Origin: Defluviitaleaceae bacterium
GTDB lineage: Bacteria; Bacillota; Clostridia; Lachnospirales; WQUN01
Length of the DNA: 44,475 bases
Assembly (NCBI GenBank): GCA_009785615.1
Contig: WQVX01000004.1
Span: 1 to 44,475, forward strand
Direction: 5' to 3'
The notes under the pieces are model-generated. The model was not told the DNA's origin. It ran no database searches and saw only the letters and a list, made by a program, of their open reading frames with translations. The translations under genes were made by a program, and so were the position numbers. Shown piece after piece: positions 8,646 to 17,507 of this stretch; within the stretch, counting starts at the first letter, position 1; each line of letters begins with the position of its first letter.

Positions 8646-8683
8646 CATATAGCAAACATACTTTGTTAATAAGACGTTTGCTA
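8646..8683 (-). promoter_or_regulatory. 10-bp inverted repeat just upstream of the repeat-protein RBS
   Basis: TATAGCAAAC (8646-8655) and GTTTGCTATA (8674-8683) are a perfect inverted repeat around 18 bp. On the minus strand it ends 3-4 nt before the AAGGAAGGG ribosome binding site of the gene starting at 8626. It could be an operator or an mRNA hairpin affecting translation. Confidence 0.4.
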
Positions 8684-8701
8684 TACAATCAACCTTATTT
8701 A

Positions 8702-8774
8702 TAAAAAAATAAGGAGATTATAACACCTGCATGATAAATTCAATCGAACTCAATCATGCAAGTTTATTATCTCC
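8702..8774 (-). terminator. Intrinsic terminator of the ddl-murI operon
   Basis: A long hairpin: GGAGATTATAA (8713-8723) pairs with TTATTATCTCC (8764-8774) with one mismatch, and TGCATGAT (8728-8735) with ATCATGCA (8753-8760). On the minus strand it is followed by a T-rich run (the A run at 8702-8709). It lies 27 bp after the murI stop. Confidence 0.8.
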
Positions 8775-8800
8775 GAAATAACGTTAGCTAATCCTGTACA

Positions 8801-9601
8801 TTAATCCCAAAAAACTTTTTTTGCTTGTATAGCTTGCCCTGTAACCTGTTGACTCATTTCGTTAAATTTTTCCAAATCTCCGCTTACATAAAAATCTTTT
8901 AAAATTGTAGGGGATTCATTTAAGATGTCATTTTCAGCTAAATATTGGTGAGTAGTTTCTACTGCTGCAACTGCCATATCCAAAAGAACAGTATCTTTTA
9001 ATATCGACTGCAAAATAGGACTAAGTAAAGGATAGTGAGTGCAACCTAATATAAGAAAATCTATAGGATCTTCTTGCCAATCCCTTAAATATGCTTCTGC
9101 AATGCGACTAAGTACTATGTTTTTTACCCATCCCTCTTCTATAAGAGGCACAAACAAGGGACACGCTCTAACATCTATTTCTATAGATGGATTTTTTTCT
9201 TTAAACATCTTCTGAAAAAAACCGCTTTTAACTGTGGTTTCTGTAGCTATTACCCCTATCTTTTTTTTGTTGTTTTCTTCACAAATTTGGATACAATGTT
9301 CTATTCCGGGGCGTACAACATCTATAATAGGCAGATCAAATTCTTCATTTAAGCTTTCCATTACATTTGAACTAACGGTTCCACAAGCTACAATAATTGC
9401 CTTTACATCTTGACTTTGCAAAAAATTTACAATTTGACGACCATAGGTGCGAATAGTGTCTACATTCTTTCCACCATATGGCACTCTAGCCGTATCTCCT
9501 ACATATATAAACGATTCTCCCGGCATTGTTTTGCTCATGGCATTAATAACCGTAAGCCCTCCAAGGCCGGAATCAAAAACTCCTATTGGTCTGCTATCCA
9601 T
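8801..9601 (-). CDS. murI: Glutamate racemase MurI
   Basis: It interconverts L- and D-glutamate, supplying D-Glu for peptidoglycan. At 266 aa it has the usual length. Visible residues are the N-terminal VFDSGLGGLTV (D10, S11) and the two catalytic cysteines: C73 in ACGTVSSN, where many family members have ACNTA, and C187 in GCTHYP. The start follows the ddl stop by 2 nt with GAGGT upstream, so the two genes form one transcript and may be translationally coupled. Both make D-amino-acid precursors of the cell wall. An intrinsic terminator follows. Confidence 0.97.
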   Translation of the reverse strand: MDSRPIGVFDSGLGGLTVINAMSKTMPGESFIYVGDTARVPYGGKNVDTIRTYGRQIVNFLQSQDVKAIIVACGTVSSNVMESLNEEFDLPIIDVVRPGIEHCIQICEENNKKKIGVIATETTVKSGFFQKMFKEKNPSIEIDVRACPLFVPLIEEGWVKNIVLSRIAEAYLRDWQEDPIDFLILGCTHYPLLSPILQSILKDTVLLDMAVAAVETTHQYLAENDILNESPTILKDFYVSGDLEKFNEMSQQVTGQAIQAKKVFWD

Positions 9602-9603
9602 AT

Positions 9604-10677
9604 CTACCTCATAGCTATTTCAACTAAAGTATCAAGTACATCTGTTAAAGGTATGCCACTAGCTTCCCACAGCATAGAAAACATGCTTATGGATGTAAAG
9701 CCGGGAAATGTGTTAATCTCGTTAAATATAATATTGTTTTCCTCATCTAAAAAAAAGTCTACACGGGCTAAACCTTTGCCATCTACAGCCTTAAATATTG
9801 CGGCGGCCTTTTGTTGAATTTGTTCTGTAATTTCCTTTGAGATTGATGCCGGAATAAGTGTTTTAGATTCCGAATTATGGTACTTTGCTTCATAGTCATA
9901 AAATTCTTTTGCTGACACAATTTCGCCGGGTATCGTTACCTCAATATCATCATCTGAAGCAATGCCGATAACACCACACTCTATCTCACGGCCATTAACG
10001 GCTTTTTCAACTACTATTTTATTAGATATGCCGGCGGCTACTTTTAAGCCTTCTTCTATATCTTCTTCATTAGTGGCTCTGGTAATGCCTACAGAAGAAC
10101 CTGCGCAAGCCGGCTTAATAAAACAAGGGAATCCCAACTGATTTTGTATTTCTTTTGTAATGCTTTCTAATCTTTCGGGATCTTCCAACTCATATTTGGC
10201 AACGGTCAGATATTTGCTTTGGGCTATACCCGCGTGTTCTGCAATTATTTTTGTAAAGGTTTTATCCATGCTTACTGCGGAAGCCAATATTCCACAGCCA
10301 ATATATGGAATACCCGCTAATTGACACAAACCTTGAATAGTACCATCCTCGCCATTTTCGCCATGAAGCACAGGGAATACAACGTCTACAGGTATTGTTT
10401 TAACTTTATCGCCAACAATTCTCAGTAAGCCACGGTTGATTCTATCCGGGCTTAATATCGCAGGTGTACCAAATTTTTCCCAAGCTACATTCTTTACTTG
10501 ATCAATGGTGCCATCATACAATAGCCATTTCCCTTCTTGTGTTATATATACCGGGATAATATGGTACTTTTCTTCAGATAAATGCTTGATTACTGTATCT
10601 GCGGATAGTTTAGATATTTCATGCTCCGGCGAGGCACCGCCAAATAAAACCAGCACATTTTTTTTATCCAAAATCAT
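9604..10677 (-). CDS. ddl: D-alanine--D-alanine ligase
   Basis: ATP-grasp ligase that joins two D-alanines for the peptidoglycan pentapeptide, in the cytosol. It has 357 aa. Visible motifs are the N-terminal LFGGASPEHEIS, the HGENGEDGTIQG segment, and the omega-loop FYDYEAKYH, whose tyrosine is typical of D-Ala-D-Ala rather than D-lactate ligases. ARVDFF and NEINTFPGFT are the Mg/ATP-binding end. The ATG at 10677 has AAAGGAG only 2 nt away, so a TTG two codons later with an 8-nt spacing is an alternative start. It is the first gene of the ddl-murI operon. Confidence 0.97.
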   Translation of the reverse strand: MILDKKNVLVLFGGASPEHEISKLSADTVIKHLSEEKYHIIPVYITQEGKWLLYDGTIDQVKNVAWEKFGTPAILSPDRINRGLLRIVGDKVKTIPVDVVFPVLHGENGEDGTIQGLCQLAGIPYIGCGILASAVSMDKTFTKIIAEHAGIAQSKYLTVAKYELEDPERLESITKEIQNQLGFPCFIKPACAGSSVGITRATNEEDIEEGLKVAAGISNKIVVEKAVNGREIECGVIGIASDDDIEVTIPGEIVSAKEFYDYEAKYHNSESKTLIPASISKEITEQIQQKAAAIFKAVDGKGLARVDFFLDEENNIIFNEINTFPGFTSISMFSMLWEASGIPLTDVLDTLVEIAMR

Positions 10678-10785
10678 ATCTCCTTTCGATTTTTTATATA
10701 TTGTACAGCTATAGCTTACTGCTATTATATGCCAATTAATCGCAAAGTGGGAAATTGGTTCATATAATGTTTTGAGGTGTTGTCT

Positions 10786-11049
10786 ATGTTTGAAGCAAGA
10801 TTAAAAAAATTTTTAATTGATGTGCGGACATCATCAGAGTATCAACGTGGCCATATTGCCAACAGCATCAATATTCCACTATCCAATATCAGGGACATTT
10901 TAAGAATTGCACCCGATAAAAATACACTAATTTCTGTTTGCTGTAAAAGCGGGATGCGCAGTGCCCAGGCCAGAGATATTTTACTATCCATGGGATACAG
11001 AAATGTAACTGACATTGGAGGAATAGGTAGTTACCAGCTGGTACAGTGA
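10786..11049 (+). CDS. Single-domain rhodanese-like sulfurtransferase (87 aa)
   Basis: A single rhodanese domain (PspE/GlpE-like) that would carry a persulfide on its active-site cysteine and pass sulfur to an acceptor. Visible motifs are IDVRTSSEYQRGHI near the start, the active-site loop CKSGMRS, and NVTDIGGIGSY near the end. I chose the ATG at 10786 because GAGGTG lies 6 nt upstream; an in-frame GTG at 10777 overlaps that site. A TATAAT at 10763-10768 may be the -10 box, but its -35 is weak. It is divergent from ddl. There is no signal peptide, so it acts in the cytosol. Confidence 0.93.
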   Translation: MFEARLKKFLIDVRTSSEYQRGHIANSINIPLSNIRDILRIAPDKNTLISVCCKSGMRSAQARDILLSMGYRNVTDIGGIGSYQLVQ

Positions 11050-11158
11050 TTGACAAGTACCCGGATGTCTGTCAAAATTGTTAGACTAAATCGTTATACT
11101 GAGTCATTATACGACAACCAAGGAAAATTTCCAAATAAAGTCTATAAAAGAGGTAGCT

Positions 11159-12109
11159 ATGCAATATCTAAAAGATTTAAAAGAAAATGAGCGCGTAGTA
11201 GAACACTATCTATGCAAACAAAAGCAGACACTTAAAACTAAAACAGGCAAGCCGTATTTTTCCTTAAAATTACAGGATAAAACAGCGGTTGTGGATTCAA
11301 AAGTATGGGAAATAAACAGCGACATAAGCGAGTTTGAAGAAAACGACGTAATTAAAATTGATGGCGTAGTTCAGCTATATAATAGCGAGCCACAATTAAA
11401 AATTAGCCGAATCCGCAAAAGCCTTGAAGGGGAATATGACCCAACTGAGTATGTTCCGCGTACAGAAAAAGACATAGACCAACTATACAGCCAGCTATTG
11501 ACTTATATTGAGTCTATCAATCAGCCTTATATCCGCCGGTTGCTAACAGGGATTGTTATAGACAACGAGGATATATCTAAAGCAATTACTTCGCACTCTG
11601 CGGCAAAAAACTTGCATCACAGCTATTATGGCGGATTACTTGAGCATCTTATAGCAGTAACTGATATATGTGATTTTATCAGCAAACGCTATAAATTTAT
11701 TGACCGTGATATATTAATTGCCGGAGCTATTCTTCATGACATCGCTAAGATATTTGAATTATCACCTATGCCAACCAACATTTATACGGATGATGGCCAA
11801 ATGCTGGGGCACATTTATATGGGGGCAGAACTGATTTCTAAAGAAGCCGCTAAAATAAAGGATTTTCCACATACATTAGAAAGTATGCTCAAGCATTTAA
11901 TATTATCTCATCATGGTGAATATGAGTTTGGTTCTCCAAAACTGCCTATGACCATGGAAGCATTTATTTTACATGCAGCAGATAATATGGATGCCAAAAT
12001 AAAAGTACTTGAAGAAACCATTGCAGGGGATGTAACCCCCGGGGTATGGCTGGGATATAATAAAATGCTTAACAGGTACTTACGCAAATCGGACTATGAA
12101 GATGCATAA
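11159..12109 (+). CDS. yhaM: YhaM-type 3'-5' exoribonuclease (OB fold + HD domain)
   Basis: A predicted cytosolic 3'-5' exoribonuclease of the Bacillus YhaM family, 316 aa as is usual. An N-terminal OB-fold nucleic-acid-binding domain spans about residues 1-95 (KTGKPYFSLKLQDKT). A metal-dependent HD domain follows, with HHSYYGGLLEH and AILHDIAK, and a later HHGEYEFGSP segment. The ATG has AGAGGT upstream. The end overlaps the next ORF by 14 bp, so the two RNA-acting genes are co-transcribed. The upstream gap (11050-11158) holds a 6-bp inverted repeat (TTGACA/TGTCAA) of unknown meaning. Confidence 0.93.
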   Translation: MQYLKDLKENERVVEHYLCKQKQTLKTKTGKPYFSLKLQDKTAVVDSKVWEINSDISEFEENDVIKIDGVVQLYNSEPQLKISRIRKSLEGEYDPTEYVPRTEKDIDQLYSQLLTYIESINQPYIRRLLTGIVIDNEDISKAITSHSAAKNLHHSYYGGLLEHLIAVTDICDFISKRYKFIDRDILIAGAILHDIAKIFELSPMPTNIYTDDGQMLGHIYMGAELISKEAAKIKDFPHTLESMLKHLILSHHGEYEFGSPKLPMTMEAFILHAADNMDAKIKVLEETIAGDVTPGVWLGYNKMLNRYLRKSDYEDA

Positions 12110-13478
12110 AAATCAGGAGATAGAGCTGTTTATTCACGACCTGCATTCCAATGGTTTTGGTGTTGGAAAGTATGACTCGCAAGCTGTTTTTGTGGAAGGT
12201 GCTTTAACGGGAGACCATATAAAGGCCAAAATCATCAAAGTTAAAAAGCAATATGCCTATGGGAAAATAATGGAGCTAATCACTCCATCTTCTCATAGGC
12301 TTTCTGAATGCGATTCCGGAATATGTAATGTAGCAAAACGCTGCGGTGGTTGTCAGTTTCAGCATTTAGAATATTCTGCACAATTGGAATTTAAAGAAAA
12401 GCTGGTAAGAGATGCCTTAATCCGCATAGGAAAGTGTGAAAATCCGCCATTATCTCCAATCATAGGAATGGATAACCCATATAACTATCGCAATAAGGCT
12501 CAGTTTCCGGTACAAGCAGGAAATATAATTGGTCTTTATGCCCCTAGAAGTCATAGGCTTGTGCCTGTAACAAATTGCAATATTCAGCATCATGCGTGCG
12601 AGAAAATCCTAAAGGCGATAGAACAGATTTTAAGCACACATCCAATACCTATTTATGATGAAGAACCCCATAAAGGTTTGTTGCGCCATATTATGATTAG
12701 GGTAGGCTTTAATACAGGGGATATTATGGTGGTTCCTGTGCTTAATGGCGACACTTTACCCCATAAAGAAGTCTGGATTGAAAGCTTAAAAGCTATTTGC
12801 CCAAGCATGACTATTGTGCTTAACAAAAATACTGCTAAAACAAATGTAATTCTTGGAGCGAGTTTTACTACTATATATGGTAGCGGCTATATTTATGAAG
12901 AAATTGGCCATATTCGTTATCGTATATCACCGCAGGCTTTTTTCCAAGTAAACCCAGCCCAAACCTTAGCATTATATGATGCTGTTTCCGCTCATTTAGC
13001 CGATGGAGAAAAAGTAATTGATGCATATTCGGGTATAGGTGGTATTGCCTTGTATATTGCAAACAAAGTAAAAAAGGTAGTCGGGGTTGAATCAGTTCAG
13101 GAAGCAGTAGCAGATGGGGTATATAACGCTGTTCTTAATGATATAACAAATGCCGGTTTTTTATGCGGGCAGGCTGAAGATTTAGTTCCGGAGCTATTAA
13201 CTAAGAAATTTGACCAAGAATTGAGCCGGGAAGCAAATTACGATGTCATTATTTTAGATCCGCCTCGCAAAGGATGTGATTCTAAGTTGCCGGATGCAAT
13301 TGCCGCTACAAATATACCCAAGATAATCTATGTTTCTTGCGATCCGGCAACTATGTCCCGCGATGTGCATGTATTTACAGAAAATGGGTATAAACTGCAA
13401 CATGTGCAACCTGTAGACATGTTTCCAATGACAGGGCATGTGGAGTGTGTTTGTTTGCTTTTGAAGGAAAGGCTTTGA
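12096..13478 (+). CDS. rlmD: 23S rRNA (uracil-5)-methyltransferase, RlmD/RumA type
   Basis: A SAM-dependent enzyme that makes 5-methyluridine in 23S rRNA (or tRNA; paralogue specificity cannot be read from sequence). It has 460 aa. An N-terminal TRAM domain spans about residues 1-60. [4Fe-4S] cysteines fit C77-x5-C83-x2-C86 and C161, with an extra C72. FFQVNP, the SAM-binding DAYSGIGG (about 308) and DPPRKG (about 388) are present. The catalytic cysteine is C415 in YVSCDPATMSRD. The start overlaps yhaM by 14 bp and no good ribosome binding site is visible, so either ATG at 12096 or 12102 may be used through coupling. Repeat copy B, 40 bp after the stop, may terminate the operon. Confidence 0.95.
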   Translation: MKMHKNQEIELFIHDLHSNGFGVGKYDSQAVFVEGALTGDHIKAKIIKVKKQYAYGKIMELITPSSHRLSECDSGICNVAKRCGGCQFQHLEYSAQLEFKEKLVRDALIRIGKCENPPLSPIIGMDNPYNYRNKAQFPVQAGNIIGLYAPRSHRLVPVTNCNIQHHACEKILKAIEQILSTHPIPIYDEEPHKGLLRHIMIRVGFNTGDIMVVPVLNGDTLPHKEVWIESLKAICPSMTIVLNKNTAKTNVILGASFTTIYGSGYIYEEIGHIRYRISPQAFFQVNPAQTLALYDAVSAHLADGEKVIDAYSGIGGIALYIANKVKKVVGVESVQEAVADGVYNAVLNDITNAGFLCGQAEDLVPELLTKKFDQELSREANYDVIILDPPRKGCDSKLPDAIAATNIPKIIYVSCDPATMSRDVHVFTENGYKLQHVQPVDMFPMTGHVECVCLLLKERL

Positions 13479-13518
13479 CCACAGTTTCTAAGATAATGGA
13501 ATGAGGTTAACGGATGGG

Positions 13519-13623
13519 CAATCGGTCTCACAATTGTACCCGGTTGAATGAATATGCTGGTCAAGTTTTAATGAGTTTAATCATGTTTTTAGTGATTAAA
13601 CTTATTTTTTTGGGAAAACTTGA
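13519..13623 (+). repeat. Two-hairpin intergenic repeat, copy B
   Basis: The 105-bp partner of copy A. Hairpin 1 pairs CAATCGG (13519-13525) with CCGGTTG (13540-13546), including one U-G pair where copy A has C-G. Hairpin 2 is a perfect 10-bp stem, AGTTTAATCA (13574-13583) with TGATTAAACT (13593-13602). A T run at 13605-13611 follows, so it should act as an intrinsic terminator for yhaM-rlmD. Confidence 0.78.
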
Positions 13624-13674
13624 ATTTTGGTTTTGCGAGGTAGTCTACTATGAAACTATTCTCACTTGCAAAAA

Positions 13675-13703
13675 TTACTGATCTTTCCTAAAATAGGTAC
13701 AAT
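13675..13703 (+). promoter_or_regulatory. Probable sigma-A promoter of the homocysteine methyltransferase gene
   Basis: TTACTG (13675-13680), 17 bp, TACAAT (13698-13703), 30 bp before the ATG. The -35 box is poor. A stem TTTTGCGAG / CTTGCAAAA lies just upstream (13631-13673). I saw no SAM or T-box riboswitch. Confidence 0.45.
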
Positions 13704-13733
13704 GTATATCGCGATTTTTTAGGAGATGATTAT

Positions 13734-14597
13734 ATGATACATGATATTGATTTTAGTCGGCGTCTATTTTTTGATGGAGCAATGGGTTCTGTGTTGCAAC
13801 AATATGGTCCGGATAACGGAGAGCCTTCTGACAAGCAAAATTTGCTTAATGGCAAAGCCATAGTAGAAATTCATCAAAAATACATTGAAGCAGGGGCAAA
13901 CGTACTTACAGCCAATACTTTTGGTACTTATTCTTTGCACTATGATAATGTAGATGAGATAGTAGAAGCAGCAGTAAGCCACCTTAAAGAAGCAATAAAA
14001 CTATCAAATACAGATTTAGAATCAAACCCTATCCTAATGGCCTTAGATATGGGACCAACAGGACAGTTAATAGCACCATATGGTGATATGACTTTTGACG
14101 AATGCTACAATGTATTTTTACAGACAGCTAGTGCAGGTGCAAAAGCAGGTGTAGATCTTATCTTAATTGAAACGATGATGGATCTGACAGAACTGAAAGC
14201 AGCGGTACAAGCCGCAAAAACAACAAACTTGCCTGTAATTGCCACTATGACATACGATAAAAACGGAAAAACTATGATGGGTACAGATCTAAAGGATATG
14301 GCAGAAATGCTTGAAGATTTACAGGTAAACGCGCTTGGCATGAATTGCGGATTTGGCCCGGAAATCTATGAAACATTGCTACCAAACTTAGCCGCTGTTA
14401 CCAAATTGCCAATTTTAGTACAACCTAATGCAGGGCTTCCGGAATTAAAAGACGGAAAAGCATATTACTCTATGACTCCAAGTGCTTTTGCCGGACATAT
14501 GGCAAAAATGTCAAAGTATGCTCAATTATTAGGAGGTTGCTGCGGCACAACACCGGACCATATTAAAGAAGTTATTAAGGCAGTAAAAGCAATATGA
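13734..14597 (+). CDS. Homocysteine S-methyltransferase domain protein (MetH N-terminal module)
   Basis: A (beta/alpha)8-barrel that activates homocysteine through zinc for methyl transfer, giving methionine. At 287 aa it is only the first module of MetH; cobalamin, folate and reactivation domains would be separate proteins, as often in Clostridia. FFDGAMGSVLQQYG opens the barrel. Zinc ligands are C205 (GMNCGFGP) and C269-C270 (GGCCGTTP). The ATG has TAGGAGATGATT upstream. The stop overlaps the next start in ATGA, so the LemA-like gene is coupled. The methyl donor cannot be read from the sequence. Confidence 0.93.
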   Translation: MIHDIDFSRRLFFDGAMGSVLQQYGPDNGEPSDKQNLLNGKAIVEIHQKYIEAGANVLTANTFGTYSLHYDNVDEIVEAAVSHLKEAIKLSNTDLESNPILMALDMGPTGQLIAPYGDMTFDECYNVFLQTASAGAKAGVDLILIETMMDLTELKAAVQAAKTTNLPVIATMTYDKNGKTMMGTDLKDMAEMLEDLQVNALGMNCGFGPEIYETLLPNLAAVTKLPILVQPNAGLPELKDGKAYYSMTPSAFAGHMAKMSKYAQLLGGCCGTTPDHIKEVIKAVKAI

Positions 14598-14968
14598 CGC
14601 CGCTTACATTTGTTTTAGTGGCTATTATTGCAATATGCTTTGTATTCACAATTTTATTTAATAGCCTTACCGCTAAACTTGGACGGGTAGAAAGTAAGCA
14701 AACCGAACTAGAGACTCATTTTAAAAAGCGTTTTGAACTATCTCAAGAATTGGTTAAGCTTCAAGAAACAGAAGCTGAAAAAGAAAAGCAAGAGGTTTTA
14801 CAAAATGAAATTTTCCAAATTGAAGAAATTTTAACTTCTTCCCAAGAATCTTTTACTGCTGCTGTTAAAGAATACAACGAGTCTATTAGTCGTTTTCCAT
14901 GTATACTAATAGCTCAAATACTTGGGTTTAAAACTATTGCAGAAAATAGTGAAGAAATTGGAAGTTGA
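14594..14968 (+). CDS. Short LemA-like membrane protein (124 aa)
   Basis: An N-terminal transmembrane helix (about residues 4-24) is followed by a long charged coiled-coil-like helix (about 30-85). It ends with YNESISRFPCILIAQILGFK, which matches the conserved tail of LemA proteins (Y-N near FP, then A-x3-GF). LemA proteins usually have about 180 residues, so this is a short version. Their biochemical function is unsettled; they are membrane-anchored helical bundles. The start codon overlaps the methyltransferase stop by 4 bp and has no strong ribosome binding site. Family assignment rests on the C-terminal motif. Confidence 0.75.
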   Translation: MTPLTFVLVAIIAICFVFTILFNSLTAKLGRVESKQTELETHFKKRFELSQELVKLQETEAEKEKQEVLQNEIFQIEEILTSSQESFTAAVKEYNESISRFPCILIAQILGFKTIAENSEEIGS

Positions 14969-15066
14969 CACTTGTTAACATACTATGTTAGAGTCATACG
15001 GCTATGGAAAATTATGCTTCTATGTGTTATAATTTGTTATAGTGCAATACTAAGTATAGTGTAAAT

Positions 15067-15133
15067 AGACTTGTCCACTAACCTCATTGCCATTGTCTTT
15101 TCGCCAACAAAAGCAGGTTAGTAGGACAGGTCT
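15067..15133 (+). promoter_or_regulatory. Long hairpin in the chemoreceptor leader
   Basis: Eighteen base pairs, AGACTTGTCCACTAACCT (15067-15084) with the complementary arm at 15115-15133, broken only by one bulged A and one G-T pair. The 30-nt loop can form CTTTT/AAAAG. The hairpin ends 28 nt before the mcp ATG and is followed by a weak T stretch. It may be an attenuator, a stability element or an operator. No known riboswitch was recognised. Confidence 0.5.
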
Positions 15134-15161
15134 AATTTTATGATGTTATCGGGAGGTTATC

Positions 15162-17432
15162 ATGAATAAAAGTTTAGGTAACAACAGACAGAAAAGAGTG
15201 CGGAAGTCTGTATCTATACGTATAGCTATTGTTGTTATTGTAATGACATTTTTAAGCATTAGCTTTCTATCTGTTATTAGCTTTTTCCTATATAGTAACT
15301 CAGCTACAGCAAGCCATGCGCGAATGGCAGGGTTTATTGCAACAGCAGTAGCAAATACTATTGATCCGGTGCGCTTTGCCGTTTCTGTAAATGCAGAATA
15401 TGAAGATGATTATTGGTACGAGGTATCGGCACAGCTAATTGCTATTAGAGATGACATTCCGGAAATCGAGTTTATATACATAATTGTTCACGACCGTGGT
15501 ACAGTCTTTTGGAATTATACTGCATTTGGCCCAAGTATAGAGGATCAATCTTTTTTTGGTTATGTAGAAGAACCTGAAGTTTATGATGAAGAAACTGTAC
15601 GAGCTTTTCAGCAAGGGGTATTAGTTACAACAGGGATATATGATTCTGTAGAGTTTGGTATGCTGGTTAGTGGATGGGCACCTATTATTGATGAATTTGG
15701 CAATACCTTAGCCTTAGTAGGGGTAGATTTTTCTGCCGGAACAATTATGGAAGTTGCCATGTCGTTTCTTATGTATATAGGATTATTTGGCATTGTTGTA
15801 GCCATAATTTTTGGCATTTTAATAAGATATATGGTAAAACGTTCTTTATCCAAAACTTTAAAGAGAATTGTTAATATAGATCCTACTTTTTCAGATAAAT
15901 CTATAAAATTTTATGCTCGTGAAAACGATGCAGAATCAAATGATGAAATTGGTATTTTATATTCCCATTTTTCCAATATAATTAACACCTTCAGCATGTT
16001 GTTAACAGATATAAGACATATGTCAGAAGAACATATTAAAGGACATCCCGAGGTTCGTTTAGATGAAAGCAAATATGAAGGCGGCAATTTAAGACTTGTT
16101 AGAAGTGTTAATAAAATGGCAGATGGTTATGTTACCAATTTTACAGAAGTTCTAAATGTTATAAAGTCCTATGGCGAAGGTGATTTTTCTGTAAATATAA
16201 GTAAATATCATGGTGACTGGCAATGGGCCAACGAAACTATAGATAACCTGCGTTCAAGCTTTATTCACGTGACATCAGAAATTGGTACATTAGCTGAAAA
16301 AGCTGCCGAGGGTGAATTTGACTATGCTGCCAAAGTAGGAACAGAAAAAGGCGAATGGGCAAATATAATGAACGGCCTAAACCGGCTGGTAAAAAGTGTT
16401 GCAGATCCATTATACAAAATAGAGGAAAATGCAATTGTTATGTCCAAAGGCAGTTTTAAAATGCTGGAAGGAAATTTTAAAGGAGAGTTCCAAACAGTTC
16501 AAGAATCTATAAACTTAACTAATAAAAGGCTTAGTGCATATGTTGATGAAATTGCAAAAGTGCTTAGTGCTATAGCCGATGGAGACTTGACTGTTAGCTT
16601 AGAGCATGAATATGTTGGCGATTATGCCCCTATCAAAAAAGCTATAAATGTAATTTTAACATCTTTAAATCAATCGGTTCGTCATATAGTATCAACAGCT
16701 CAAGACGTGCTGGAAGGTTCTAATTTTCTGCTAAGCAGTTCGGATAAACTATCCGGCGGAACAACACACCAAGCTAGTGCAGTAGAAGAACTATATGCAA
16801 CTGTAGAAATTATAAGGGAAAAAACTCGTATTAATGCCGAACGTGCAAATGATGCAGATGAACTTGCGCAAAAATCTAACACTCATGCAAAAGTTGGCAA
16901 TACAGAGATGCAGTCTATGCTTAAATCTATGGAAGAAATTAAAGCTGCCAGTTCAAATATATCTAAAATAATTAAAGTTATTCAAGGTATTGCATTCCAA
17001 ACTAACTTGTTGGCGTTAAATGCCGCTGTTGAATCGGCTAGAGCCGGAGAACATGGCCGCGGTTTTTCTGTAGTGGCAGAAGAAGTGCGCAATTTAGCAG
17101 GCAGAAGTCAAGCTGCTGCACAAGAAACAACAAGCCTTATTGAAAATTCAATAGCTCAGGTAGACTTAGGTACAAATGTAGTACAAAGTACGGCAAATTC
17201 GCTAGATGACATTGTTAAAAGTGTTTTACAAGTGTCCGAGCTTATATCGCATATAGCAACTGTATCAATAGAGCAAACGGAGGCTATTTCTCAGATAATA
17301 GTGGGCATAGATGGAATTTCTGCTGTAGTTAAAGATAATCTGTCTACCAGTGATGAATGCGCCTCAATGGCTCATGAATTTAACGCTCAAGCTCAGTTAT
17401 TAATAGGTTATATGAATTTTTATAAACTTTAA
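15162..17432 (+). CDS. Methyl-accepting chemotaxis protein with several HAMP-like segments
   Basis: A transmembrane chemoreceptor that signals through CheA/CheW (not in this window). It has 756 aa. TM1 is at about residues 19-44, a Cache-like extracellular sensor at about 45-195 (DYWYEV, VFWNYT) and TM2 at about 197-224. A stretch of tandem HAMP-like segments follows ([33 protein letters not shown]). The conserved signalling tip [20 protein letters not shown] lies near residue 610. There is no C-terminal CheR-binding pentapeptide. GGGAGG lies 6 nt before the ATG. The gene stands alone with a long leader hairpin, suggesting individual regulation. The ligand is unknown. Confidence 0.96.
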   Translation: MNKSLGNNRQKRVRKSVSIRIAIVVIVMTFLSISFLSVISFFLYSNSATASHARMAGFIATAVANTIDPVRFAVSVNAEYEDDYWYEVSAQLIAIRDDIPEIEFIYIIVHDRGTVFWNYTAFGPSIEDQSFFGYVEEPEVYDEETVRAFQQGVLVTTGIYDSVEFGMLVSGWAPIIDEFGNTLALVGVDFSAGTIMEVAMSFLMYIGLFGIVVAIIFGILIRYMVKRSLSKTLKRIVNIDPTFSDKSIKFYARENDAESNDEIGILYSHFSNIINTFSMLLTDIRHMSEEHIKGHPEVRLDESKYEGGNLRLVRSVNKMADGYVTNFTEVLNVIKSYGEGDFSVNISKYHGDWQWANETIDNLRSSFIHVTSEIGTLAEKAAEGEFDYAAKVGTEKGEWANIMNGLNRLVKSVADPLYKIEENAIVMSKGSFKMLEGNFKGEFQTVQESINLTNKRLSAYVDEIAKVLSAIADGDLTVSLEHEYVGDYAPIKKAINVILTSLNQSVRHIVSTAQDVLEGSNFLLSSSDKLSGGTTHQASAVEELYATVEIIREKTRINAERANDADELAQKSNTHAKVGNTEMQSMLKSMEEIKAASSNISKIIKVIQGIAFQTNLLALNAAVESARAGEHGRGFSVVAEEVRNLAGRSQAAAQETTSLIENSIAQVDLGTNVVQSTANSLDDIVKSVLQVSELISHIATVSIEQTEAISQIIVGIDGISAVVKDNLSTSDECASMAHEFNAQAQLLIGYMNFYKL

Positions 17433-17452
17433 CGGCAATGGAAGTTTATTTC

Positions 17453-17481
17453 TTGACATTGCCTAAGCTATTGAATACAAT
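17453..17481 (+). promoter_or_regulatory. Strong sigma-A promoter of the SAM methyltransferase gene
   Basis: TTGACA (17453-17458), exactly 17 bp, TACAAT (17476-17481). The ATG follows 26 bp later. The -35 overlaps a 7-bp inverted repeat, GGCAATG (17434-17440) with CATTGCC (17457-17463), which could be the end of the mcp transcript or an operator. Confidence 0.7.
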
Positions 17482-17507
17482 TTCTGATTTTATAGGAGAA
17501 AAAAATA

